From assembly GCA_021107755.1 (NCBI GenBank), contig JAIOSF010000021.1, positions 124,001-188,000 of the forward strand: a stretch of 64,000 nt of DNA, given 5' to 3'. Within the stretch, counting starts at the first letter, position 1; the number at the start of each line of letters is the position of its first letter. Below are positions 1-7,040 of this stretch, piece after piece. The translations under genes were made by a program, and so were the position numbers. Under the pieces are notes generated by a model. It made no database searches. It worked only from the letters and a program-made list of their open reading frames with translations, and had not been told where the DNA came from. This stretch comes from Arcobacteraceae bacterium (GTDB taxonomy: Bacteria; Campylobacterota; Campylobacteria; Campylobacterales; Arcobacteraceae).

Positions 1-39
1 ATCAGTTATTTAGATTCAAAAAAAGAAAAACAAAAAAAT

Positions 40-59
40 AGCTAGTACTTCTACTAGCT
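40..59 (-). terminator. Perfect 8-bp hairpin with A-tract on the left
   Basis: The arms AGCTAGTA and TACTAGCT enclose a CTTC loop. A run of seven A residues lies just left of the hairpin, so a leftward transcript would carry hairpin plus U-run, like an intrinsic terminator. No minus-strand gene ends next to it inside the window, so its client is unclear; it may insulate the gene at 122 from what lies to the left. Confidence 0.35.
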
Positions 60-121
60 CACTTCACAATTCTTACACAATTTTTCCATAAAATTTCTAA
101 TATAAACAATTAGGAACTAAG

Positions 122-679
122 ATGAAAACAAATAATTTAGTAAAACTGATTTTAGGTATGACACTTATAGCAACTACATTAAGTGGATATGACAGATATA
201 ATTCGTATGGAGAAAAAGAGGGATTTAAAAAATATAAAGTTGTCTCCTCAACTCCAATAACACAAACTGTGACTCAAAGGGTTAAAATAGCAGATGAGAT
301 AAGAGATAGAGTTGTAAAAAGAGCAGTACCATGTAATAGAAATATCAATACCAACTCAATAGGACTAGATACTATTATAGGTGCTGGTATTGGTTTAGCT
401 ATAGGAAATAGGGTAGGGAAAGGTCATGGTAGAGAAGTCGCTAAAGTGCTTGGAGGACTTGGTGGTGGATATCTAGCAAATCAAATGAGAGTGAATAGTT
501 ACAATAGTTGTTATGAAGATAGAGTGGTGCATGATGTTATCCCTAGATATCAGACTATCACAAAAGAGGTGGTAACTGGTTATCAAAACTGTGTAATAGT
601 TGATGGGGAAAAGTTATGTAAAGAGTCAAAAGAACCATTGAAGTTTATAAGGGTAAAAAGAACCTATAGTATTTATTAA
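122..679 (+). CDS. Glycine-zipper (17 kDa antigen/SlyB-like) envelope protein
   Basis: A small exported protein of 185 residues. Residues 1-21 look like a signal peptide (basic start, hydrophobic stretch, then SG); there is no lipobox cysteine. Residues 81-121 form a glycine zipper (IIGAGIGLAIG, then GGLGGGYLANQ), the signature of the 2TM glycine-zipper family that packs in or against membranes. Four or more cysteines (including 71 and 130) could form periplasmic disulfides. An AGGAA ribosome site precedes the ATG. The gene stands alone, convergent with bcp. Family-level structure is clear; no specific function can be given. Confidence 0.75.
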   Translation: MKTNNLVKLILGMTLIATTLSGYDRYNSYGEKEGFKKYKVVSSTPITQTVTQRVKIADEIRDRVVKRAVPCNRNINTNSIGLDTIIGAGIGLAIGNRVGKGHGREVAKVLGGLGGGYLANQMRVNSYNSCYEDRVVHDVIPRYQTITKEVVTGYQNCVIVDGEKLCKESKEPLKFIRVKRTYSIY

Positions 680-697
680 TACTGTAGGTTTTTATAT

Positions 698-1201
698 TTA
701 TTTTTGTAACTCTTCTAAAGTTTGTTTTACAACATCAGCGTGTTTTATCTCAACTGGTTCACCATTTACTTTTTTCTTTTGTCTCACTTTTACATTTTCC
801 CAAACAGCAGCAATTTCACCTTGTGGATTGATGATAAAAGTTGAACGAACTACACCCATATATTTTCTACCATAGTTCATCTTCTCTTGCCATACACCGT
901 AAGCCTCACATAGTGTTTTTTCTTCATCAGCAAGAAGTGTGATAGTAAGGTTTTGTTTCTCTATAAAGTTTCTATGTTTTTTAGGACTATCTGGACTAAC
1001 TCCAAGTATAACCGCATCTAAATCATCAAACTGATCTTCACTTGCTGTAAAATCACACGCCTCATTTGTACACCCTGGAGTATTGTCTTTTGGGTAAAAG
1101 TAAAGTACTATCCATTTCCCTTTTAGGTCTCTTAAACATATCTCTACATCATCTTGATTTGGGTTACAAAATTCTGGTGCTTTGGTTCCTATTTCTAACA
1201 T
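698..1201 (-). CDS. bcp: Thiol peroxidase Bcp (peroxiredoxin Q type)
   Basis: A cytosolic peroxiredoxin that reduces hydrogen peroxide and alkyl hydroperoxides using thioredoxin. The active-site block TPGCTNEACD places the peroxidatic cysteine at 44 and the resolving cysteine at 49, the atypical 2-Cys arrangement of Bcp/PrxQ. The length of 167 residues is slightly above the usual ~155. An AAAAGGA site precedes the ATG. The window also holds trxA and trxB, which would supply the electrons. It lies just downstream of cmoA on the same strand (25 bp gap) and may be co-transcribed with it. Confidence 0.95.
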   Translation of the reverse strand: MLEIGTKAPEFCNPNQDDVEICLRDLKGKWIVLYFYPKDNTPGCTNEACDFTASEDQFDDLDAVILGVSPDSPKKHRNFIEKQNLTITLLADEEKTLCEAYGVWQEKMNYGRKYMGVVRSTFIINPQGEIAAVWENVKVRQKKKVNGEPVEIKHADVVKQTLEELQK

Positions 1202-1226
1202 TTATTATCCTTTTTAATTTAAATTT

Positions 1227-1934
1227 TTATTTGATTGCTATAAAAGTTGCAAAATTTATCCATTTGAATATACATTCTACATGTTTAAATCCAGCATCTT
1301 TTATCATCTTTTGATTTTCATCATAACTGTAAGGTATAAGTACATTTTCTAACGCTTCTCTTTTTTGAGCTATCTCAAATTCACTATATCCTTGCTCTTT
1401 TTTAAACTTGTAATATTCATCTATAAATTGTTTATTTAACACTTTATCTTCACAAATAACTTTTTCACTAAAAATAAATACTTGACCATCATTGAGCGCA
1501 TCATAGATTTTTGAGATTAATTTTTCCCTTTGAAGTGGTCTTATAAATTGTAAAGTATAGTTTGAGATAATCACATCAGCACTTTGAAGTTCGATATTAA
1601 ATATATCATCTTGTATAAAAGTGATTTTGTGACCATATCCTTTTGCTTTATGTGCCGCACGATCAAGCATAGCACTAGAGGTATCAATACCTATTAAGTT
1701 TAATTTTTCAGTTGAGTGATTTGCTATATTTATAAGAGTTGATGCAGTTGAACAACCTAAATCATAGACTCTACTATCTTTTTTTGTATATTTTAATGCA
1801 AAAGAGGTAGTAAGATTTAACATCTCATTATAAAAAGGTACAGAACGACTAAGCATATCATCAAAGACTGATGCTACATCTTCATCAAACTCAAATTGCT
1901 TGGTTATAGGTTTTTCAAATATTTTATCTTTCAT
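1227..1934 (-). CDS. cmoA: Carboxy-S-adenosyl-L-methionine synthase CmoA
   Basis: CmoA converts S-adenosylmethionine and prephenate into carboxy-SAM, the donor used by CmoB to make 5-oxyacetyluridine at tRNA wobble position 34. The protein has 235 residues, a class I methyltransferase fold with motif [11 protein letters not shown] near residue 57, and the acidic post-motif DDIF. cmoB is not in the window. The start has no recognisable ribosome site; a TACAAT -10 box sits exactly 7 nt upstream of the ATG, so the transcript is probably leaderless. It is divergent from ilvA, whose start has the same geometry. Confidence 0.9.
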   Translation of the reverse strand: MKDKIFEKPITKQFEFDEDVASVFDDMLSRSVPFYNEMLNLTTSFALKYTKKDSRVYDLGCSTASTLINIANHSTEKLNLIGIDTSSAMLDRAAHKAKGYGHKITFIQDDIFNIELQSADVIISNYTLQFIRPLQREKLISKIYDALNDGQVFIFSEKVICEDKVLNKQFIDEYYKFKKEQGYSEFEIAQKREALENVLIPYSYDENQKMIKDAGFKHVECIFKWINFATFIAIK

Positions 1935-1941
1935 TGGCAGT

Positions 1942-1947
1942 ATTGTA
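1942..1947 (-). promoter_or_regulatory. Candidate -10 box (TACAAT) of leaderless cmoA
   Basis: On the minus strand TACAAT is followed by ACTGCCA and then the cmoA ATG. A 7-nt spacing puts the expected transcription start within a base or so of the start codon. No Shine-Dalgarno sequence is present. Confidence 0.5.
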
Positions 1948-2012
1948 TAATAAAAATAGTATTAAAGTATTTAAGGTACGCTTGAAAGATAAAATTTTTA
2001 AATATTTTTAGA

Positions 2013-2018
2013 TATAAT
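2013..2018 (+). promoter_or_regulatory. Candidate -10 box (TATAAT) of leaderless ilvA
   Basis: A consensus TATAAT is followed by CGCTTTT (7 nt) and the ilvA ATG. The upstream DNA is T-rich, as expected for Campylobacterota housekeeping promoters, and no Shine-Dalgarno sequence lies before the ATG. Confidence 0.55.
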
Positions 2019-2025
2019 CGCTTTT

Positions 2026-3231
2026 ATGATAACATTAGAAAATATTCAACAAGCAAAACAAAGACTAGAAACAATAATAAGACCTACTCCATTAGCTTAT
2101 GCACCAATTTTAAGTGCAAATAGTGGTGCAGATATATATTTAAAAAAAGAGAACTTACAATTAACTGGAAGTTTTAAACTTCGAGGTGCTTTTAATAAAA
2201 TAGCAAAGCTAAGTAACCAAGAAAGAGCAAAAGGGGTGGTTGCTGCAAGTGCTGGTAACCATGCCCAAGGTGTAGCATATAGTTCTAAACATTTTGGATG
2301 TGAAGCAACTATTGTTATGCCAGAAGCAACACCACTTTTAAAAGTTAGTGGTGTAAAATCTCATGGTGCAACGGTAGTACTGTATGGTGCAAACTATGAT
2401 GAAGCGTATAAATATGCGACAGATTTTGCAACAAAACATGATAAAACTTTTGTTCACCCATTTGCAGATGATGATGTAATTGCAGGGCAAGGTACTATTG
2501 GATTAGAACTTTTAGAAGAGTTAGATGATATCGATATGATAATTATTCCAATAGGTGGAGGTGGACTTATCTCTGGAATTGCAAGTGCAGTGAAACAACT
2601 TAAACCATCTATTAAAATAGTGGGAGTAGTTGCAAGTGGTGCCAGAGCTATGAAAGAGTCTTTTGAAGCAAAAACTCCTATTGATTCAATATCCGTTAAA
2701 ACAATTGCAGATGGGATAGCAGTACGAGATGTCACCCCTAAGATGTTAGAAAATGTAACTGAACTAGTTGATGAGATTATCGAAGTTGAAGATACAGAGA
2801 TAGCATCTGCTATTTTATTTTTACTAGAGCAACATAAGCTTGTAGTTGAAGGAGCAGGGGCAACTGGAACTGCTGCAATTATGCATAACAAAATAGATGT
2901 CAAAGGGAAAAAAGTAGTATTACCTTTAAGTGGTGGAAATATAGATGTAACGATGCTAGCACAAATTATCGAAAAAGGTTTAGTAAAATCTTCAAGAAAG
3001 ATGAACTTAATAGTAACTCTTATAGATAAACCAGGAAGTTTAAAAATGCTTACACAAATCTTTGAAGATTTAAGTGCAAATATTGTTCAAATAGATTATG
3101 ATAGAAACTCTGTATCACTTGATTTTGGAGATGCAAATGTAACTATTGCTCTTGAAACAAAAGGGGAAGAACACCAACAATCAATTCGTGACAATCTTAA
3201 AAGTTCGGGATATAGATTTAACGAGTTATAG
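2026..3231 (+). CDS. ilvA: Threonine ammonia-lyase IlvA
   Basis: A PLP enzyme deaminating threonine to 2-oxobutanoate, the first step of isoleucine synthesis; the short form can also act in catabolism. The PLP-binding lysine is K51 in GSFKLRGA, and the phosphate-binding loop is the glycine run in PIGGGGLISG. Residues from about 325 to the end form an ACT-type domain (MNLIVTLIDKPGSLKML), so allosteric control is likely. The length of 401 residues fits the ACT-containing short class. It is probably translated from a leaderless mRNA. Its last 6 bp overlap the convergent hepT gene. Confidence 0.93.
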   Translation: MITLENIQQAKQRLETIIRPTPLAYAPILSANSGADIYLKKENLQLTGSFKLRGAFNKIAKLSNQERAKGVVAASAGNHAQGVAYSSKHFGCEATIVMPEATPLLKVSGVKSHGATVVLYGANYDEAYKYATDFATKHDKTFVHPFADDDVIAGQGTIGLELLEELDDIDMIIIPIGGGGLISGIASAVKQLKPSIKIVGVVASGARAMKESFEAKTPIDSISVKTIADGIAVRDVTPKMLENVTELVDEIIEVEDTEIASAILFLLEQHKLVVEGAGATGTAAIMHNKIDVKGKKVVLPLSGGNIDVTMLAQIIEKGLVKSSRKMNLIVTLIDKPGSLKMLTQIFEDLSANIVQIDYDRNSVSLDFGDANVTIALETKGEEHQQSIRDNLKSSGYRFNEL

Positions 3232-3594
3232 TTCTCGGATAATTTGTTTTATGGTATTAGCTAAAGAGTCTAGCTTTGTATCACAAACAAAGTATATCTC
3301 TTCCGCATCTAGGTCAAAATAGTGATGAGATATAATATCTCTTATACCTTTTGCACCTTTCCAATCAATTTGAGGATATTTTTTTAATAACTCTTTATTA
3401 GTAATTTTATCAATATTTTTAAGACTTTCACCTATAGCAATAAGTTGCATACAGATACTATCTAGTTTTTCCATACCTTGTGGAGTATCTGTAAAATAAT
3501 CAATATTATCAACGACTTCAAATCTTTTTTGTACTATCTCTATAGCATTTAAAACTTGTTCGAATATCTCTTTTACTAACGATTTATCATACAT
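3226..3594 (-). CDS. hepT: HepT-like RNase toxin (DUF86/HEPN)
   Basis: The toxin half of a HepT/MntA (type VII) toxin-antitoxin pair. The 122-residue all-helical protein carries the HEPN catalytic signature R-X4-H-X-Y as R85, H90 and Y92. In characterised systems the tyrosine is AMPylated by MntA, which inactivates the RNase. The start overlaps the end of the upstream nucleotidyltransferase by 8 bp, the usual antitoxin-first operon. The catalytic residues are intact, so the toxin is probably functional. Its 3' end overlaps ilvA by 6 bp, a tight insertion point. Confidence 0.88.
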   Translation of the reverse strand: MYDKSLVKEIFEQVLNAIEIVQKRFEVVDNIDYFTDTPQGMEKLDSICMQLIAIGESLKNIDKITNKELLKKYPQIDWKGAKGIRDIISHHYFDLDAEEIYFVCDTKLDSLANTIKQIIREL

Positions 3595-3877
3595 AGATAG
3601 CTTCGTTTTGTATTCTTTTTTTTAGATAAGGGTTCATCTTATCTCTTATTCTTACTAGGTCAATTTTATTTGATAGTAGTTCTTGTAAGTCCTCTTTTAT
3701 ATGAACAAGGGCAAACATATCAGGTGTTTTTGTTTTAAGGCAAATATCTACATCACTAGAAGAAGTTTCTTCTTCCCTTGCAACAGAACCAAATAAACCA
3801 AGTTCTAATATACCATATTCTTCAAAATGATTATTTTTATATTCTCTTAATTGCTTCAATATAATATCTCTGTTCAT
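3587..3877 (-). CDS. mntA: MntA-like minimal nucleotidyltransferase antitoxin
   Basis: A 96-residue minimal nucleotidyltransferase with the catalytic pattern G-S-X10-D-X-D: G30, S31, D42 and D44. Proteins of this family transfer AMP to the HEPN toxin encoded next door and so neutralise it. A good ribosome site (AAAGGG) precedes the ATG. It is first in a two-gene operon with hepT. Such pairs are common on accessory islands, and here it borders the AT-rich signalling module to its right. Confidence 0.88.
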   Translation of the reverse strand: MNRDIILKQLREYKNNHFEEYGILELGLFGSVAREEETSSSDVDICLKTKTPDMFALVHIKEDLQELLSNKIDLVRIRDKMNPYLKKRIQNEAIYV

Positions 3878-3979
3878 ATTTACCCTTTCATAAATTTTGT
3901 TTATTATAGCATAAAATTGTATATATAAATACGTTATTCAGCACATAAACTACTTGTTGAATAAGTAAACTTTAATAAA

Positions 3980-4357
3980 CTAATTTTGAAATGATTTTAT
4001 CATTTCCGCTAGTTCATCGTCATCTAATGGTTTTTTTAAAACTTGTATATGACTTAAATTATTACTTTTTAGTTTTTCTGTAACACCATCCCTTAATCCT
4101 GTAATTAAGAATACATTTTTTGAGTTATCAGTAGATAATATATCTTTAATAAAACTAATACCATCTTTTTCACTTCTTAAATCTAGTTGTATATCGACAA
4201 TTAATAAATCATAATTATCTAAACTTTCAATTTTATCTATATCCTGAGAATATCGGATATTTTCAAATTCTAAAGTATTGTTAAAGTGTTTAAAGTTAAC
4301 ATAATCTAATAAACCTTCGATTTCTTTATATTCATCTTCAACGACTAATATTCGCAT
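3980..4357 (-). CDS. Stand-alone receiver domain protein
   Basis: A CheY-size response regulator (125 residues) with one receiver domain and no output domain. The acidic pocket is VVEDE near residues 5-9, the likely phospho-acceptor Asp lies in LLIVDIQLD, the conserved Thr is in FLITG and the Lys in LKKPLDD. It starts 1 bp after the stop of the upstream kinase gene, with an AAAGGA ribosome site, so it is the third gene of a tight operon. It is inferred to receive phosphate from that kinase. No DNA-binding partner is encoded nearby, so the output is probably protein-protein. Confidence 0.85.
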   Translation of the reverse strand: MRILVVEDEYKEIEGLLDYVNFKHFNNTLEFENIRYSQDIDKIESLDNYDLLIVDIQLDLRSEKDGISFIKDILSTDNSKNVFLITGLRDGVTEKLKSNNLSHIQVLKKPLDDDELAEMIKSFQN

Positions 4358-4358
4358 G

Positions 4359-6059
4359 TTATTCCTTTAAATTAATAGCTACTTTCATTTTAAACAATGA
4401 GTCTACATAACTAATATTACAAACTATATTAAGGTTTGTTACAATTTCTTTTATATTAGCAAAACCATGACCTTTTTTCAGTAATAATTGTGTTCGGTCA
4501 TCATTATTAAACAATTGTATATTAGTAACTAATTTTTTCTTATCTTTAGGTGATAATTTAACTAAATTTGATAAGATGATTATAATATTATTATCTTTAT
4601 AATCAAATAGTATGTGTTCGTTACCACTAGTATATTTTGACATATTTTCAAGTATATCTATAAAGAGTATTTCTAAAAGATACATATCAGAAGTTATTTT
4701 TCTATTTAAAAAATTATCTTCAAATTTAAATATGATACTTTCTTCACTAAATTTTTCAGTCCAAATTTGTTTAATTTTCATATATAAAACTTTTATTTTA
4801 TAATCTCTTAACTCTTTAATACTAAATGGATTTTGATTTTTATCAAGTAAATATTCAGATAAGTTTAAAATTCTTTCAAAAGATTTTTTAGCATCCTTTT
4901 CCATTTTTTTTATCATTATATTCAAATTTTCTTTTTTACTATCATCAAAAGAATTATAATCATCTAACATTTTAAAATAAGTTTTTATTGGTGTAAATTG
5001 ATTGTTTAATGTATGTAATGATTTGTTGGTTGTTGCAACATATTTCATTTCATTAAGTATTTTTTTCTTATTTTTTAATTGAGTATCTTTTATGTGCTCT
5101 TCAAATGATATTGTTTGTAAAACTTTTTTAAAAATAGGCATTAGGTAATGATGAATTAAAATTTTCATTAGAAAGTTGGGTTTATCAAATGAATCATCAA
5201 AGAATAAAATAAAATAATAGATAGTAGATTTATAATTAATATATACAATAATATTTTTATTATTTGATATATCATTATTAATCGTAAAATTGATATTAAA
5301 AATACTATGTGAATCTTTTCGTAATTTCGATATCTTTTGTATATCATTTTGTGAAATACTTAGTTGTTGAAAAAAATTTGAACTATTTTTAATACTAATA
5401 TTATTATTTGAAATAATAAAACAAGTTATATATTGAATTTTAGATTTTATATAAAAATTATTAAATAAAATATCATTTAAGATATCTATAACTTTATTGT
5501 AAATACCAGGTATATTAGATGAACGACTTTTTTCAAAATCTATATCATCAATTTTTTGATAACCATCTAAAATATTTTTAATTAGTAAACTTTTGATATA
5601 TTCCAATGATATAATAAGAGTGATGATAACCAAACTACCAATAATTTCAAGAAGCTTTAAAGTAGTAAAATCATTTTTTGAAAAATACAAAAAGCTAAAA
5701 GAAATTAAAGAAATAAAAAAAAGTTGAGATGTTTTTTTATTTTTTGAAGTATGATTAGGAGAATTAATAAAAGGTAATAAAAAAAGTGTAATCTGTAATA
5801 AACTAAACAGGTTTTTATCATATAGAATAAATACAATAAATATATAATCAATAATTAATCTATTAATTGCTTTTTGATTGTTTAAAATTTTATAATACAT
5901 TAGTAAGTACAGTGAAATTCCTATACTATAAATGTACCAATCAAAATAATTTTTTTCAAGTATCAGAATAGAAATACCTATAGTCACAATAAACAATCTA
6001 TAAATCATTGAAATGATTTGCTTTGTATAATATTCAAATTTATGGATACTATCAGTCAT
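4359..6059 (-). CDS. Divergent membrane sensor histidine kinase
   Basis: A 566-residue protein. Roughly the first 165 residues are about six hydrophobic segments with almost no periplasmic loops. A soluble, possibly GAF-like region follows to about 320, then a dimerisation helix with the H-box LHTLNNQFTPI (H349), related to the HDFNNLLT type but with Thr for the acidic residue. The C-terminal ATPase-like part shows ILENMSKY (N box) and GHGFANI (G2-like), but the usual DxG is replaced by LSN. Kinase activity is therefore uncertain. It overlaps the upstream membrane protein gene by 8 bp and abuts the receiver gene. The sequence is markedly more AT-rich than its neighbours. Confidence 0.7.
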   Translation of the reverse strand: MTDSIHKFEYYTKQIISMIYRLFIVTIGISILILEKNYFDWYIYSIGISLYLLMYYKILNNQKAINRLIIDYIFIVFILYDKNLFSLLQITLFLLPFINSPNHTSKNKKTSQLFFISLISFSFLYFSKNDFTTLKLLEIIGSLVIITLIISLEYIKSLLIKNILDGYQKIDDIDFEKSRSSNIPGIYNKVIDILNDILFNNFYIKSKIQYITCFIISNNNISIKNSSNFFQQLSISQNDIQKISKLRKDSHSIFNINFTINNDISNNKNIIVYINYKSTIYYFILFFDDSFDKPNFLMKILIHHYLMPIFKKVLQTISFEEHIKDTQLKNKKKILNEMKYVATTNKSLHTLNNQFTPIKTYFKMLDDYNSFDDSKKENLNIMIKKMEKDAKKSFERILNLSEYLLDKNQNPFSIKELRDYKIKVLYMKIKQIWTEKFSEESIIFKFEDNFLNRKITSDMYLLEILFIDILENMSKYTSGNEHILFDYKDNNIIIILSNLVKLSPKDKKKLVTNIQLFNNDDRTQLLLKKGHGFANIKEIVTNLNIVCNISYVDSLFKMKVAINLKE

Positions 6060-6807
6060 ATTTTCTTACACTCCTTGATATTTCTTTTATAATAAAATTA
6101 ATAATAATCAAATAAAAAACTATTTTAAGGCTAAGTAATAGTACAAGATCATATATATTTTCAAGAATAATTTTAAAATTACCATTACTAAAATTAAAAA
6201 AATAATTCGTTACATTTAATATATGATTTAATAAAAAGTTATCTTTATAATAAATTTCATAAGTTATCTGAAATATATTTATACCTAAATATTCTTTTGG
6301 TAAAAAAATAATATTAACAAAAATTAAAAAAATAAAACTGCTAATTAATAAAGTTATTACATTATATGATGAAATTAAAAAAATAGACTTTATGATATCA
6401 ATAGGATTACAAGATGTCAGTAAAAGAAATATTTCAATTTTTTTTATTTTTGATTCACACCATATTATTTTATCATTTGTATGAGAGTTAATCTTTAATT
6501 GTCTAATAATAAAATTATATAATAAAATTTGCTGAGTATATGAAACTAAATTCAACATTTTAACAATAATGTCTTTATCAAAAACATCATAGCCAAAATT
6601 ATTTTCATCACAACTAATGATATAATATTTTATCCAGTTTTTTAAATCATTATATATTTGTTTTTCATAATTTTCACCAGTATAAATGCTTTTTTTAATT
6701 CTAATTATATTATTGATATGATTTGATTTTGCAGATGAAGATAAATCATCTTTCCTGAGGTGCTCTTGTTCTTTATCAATTAAAGTAAATAAATATTCAT
6801 TTTCCAC
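6052..6807 (-). CDS. Unknown membrane protein heading a kinase-receiver operon
   Basis: I do not recognise this 251-residue protein. Residues 1-130 are helical and soluble-looking, rich in Lys, Asn and Ile. Two clearly hydrophobic segments follow (about 147-168 and 222-243), separated by an aromatic and Asn-rich loop, and the end is basic. The start is GTG; a TATAAA box lies on the minus strand just upstream, and an out-of-frame ATG overlaps the GTG (ATGTG). It is first in an operon with the kinase and receiver, so it may be the sensor, client or effector of that pair. Codons are extremely AT-rich. Confidence 0.55.
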   Translation of the reverse strand: MENEYLFTLIDKEQEHLRKDDLSSSAKSNHINNIIRIKKSIYTGENYEKQIYNDLKNWIKYYIISCDENNFGYDVFDKDIIVKMLNLVSYTQQILLYNFIIRQLKINSHTNDKIIWCESKIKKIEIFLLLTSCNPIDIIKSIFLISSYNVITLLISSFIFLIFVNIIFLPKEYLGINIFQITYEIYYKDNFLLNHILNVTNYFFNFSNGNFKIILENIYDLVLLLSLKIVFYLIIINFIIKEISRSVRKYD

Positions 6808-6985
6808 ATAATTGTCTTTATACTAATTTATGGTCATTGTATCTAAAAAAATTAAATTTTTATATTAACTGTGTAGTTTTTAATTTAAAATAGACAAATC
6901 AATACTTTTTTCAAAATATTGTATCTTCTCTTATATTCCAAAAGTATTTCCAATAAATTTAATCACTTCCTAACTAAATATTACC

Positions 6986-6991
6986 TATAAT
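6986..6991 (+). promoter_or_regulatory. Candidate -10 box upstream of mutS7 leader ORF
   Basis: TATAAT followed by AAATACT (7 nt) and an ATG at 6999. The spacing is the same as at cmoA and ilvA and implies a transcript that begins at or next to the leader ORF start codon. The 229-bp gap 6808-7036 holds this promoter, the leader ORF and otherwise unremarkable AT-rich DNA. Confidence 0.5.
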
Positions 6992-6998
6992 AAATACT

Positions 6999-7040
6999 AT
7001 GAAAAAAGATATTTTAACTATTATAATTGGCACTAAATGA
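6999..7040 (+). CDS. 13-codon leader ORF coupled to mutS7
   Basis: The ORF starts at ATG 6999, encodes MKKDILTIIIGTK and ends at TGA 7038-7040. That stop overlaps the mutS7 start as ATGA. A TATAAT box lies 7 nt upstream of its ATG, and mutS7 itself has no Shine-Dalgarno sequence. The arrangement suggests that ribosomes load at the 5' end of a leaderless mRNA, translate the short peptide and re-initiate on mutS7. A second TATAAT (7022-7027) inside the leader ORF could instead give a near-leaderless mutS7 mRNA. Confidence 0.45.
   Translation: MKKDILTIIIGTK

Noticed and set aside
2454-2903. A 149-codon open frame antisense to ilvA
   Set aside because: It is wholly inside ilvA, has Ser/Ile/Val-biased composition typical of an antisense reading of this AT-rich DNA, no ribosome site and no family motif.
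6052-6807. Two-helix potassium-channel topology in the signalling module
   Set aside because: There are two membrane helices with a re-entrant-size loop, but no TVGYG-like selectivity filter or pore helix is present.
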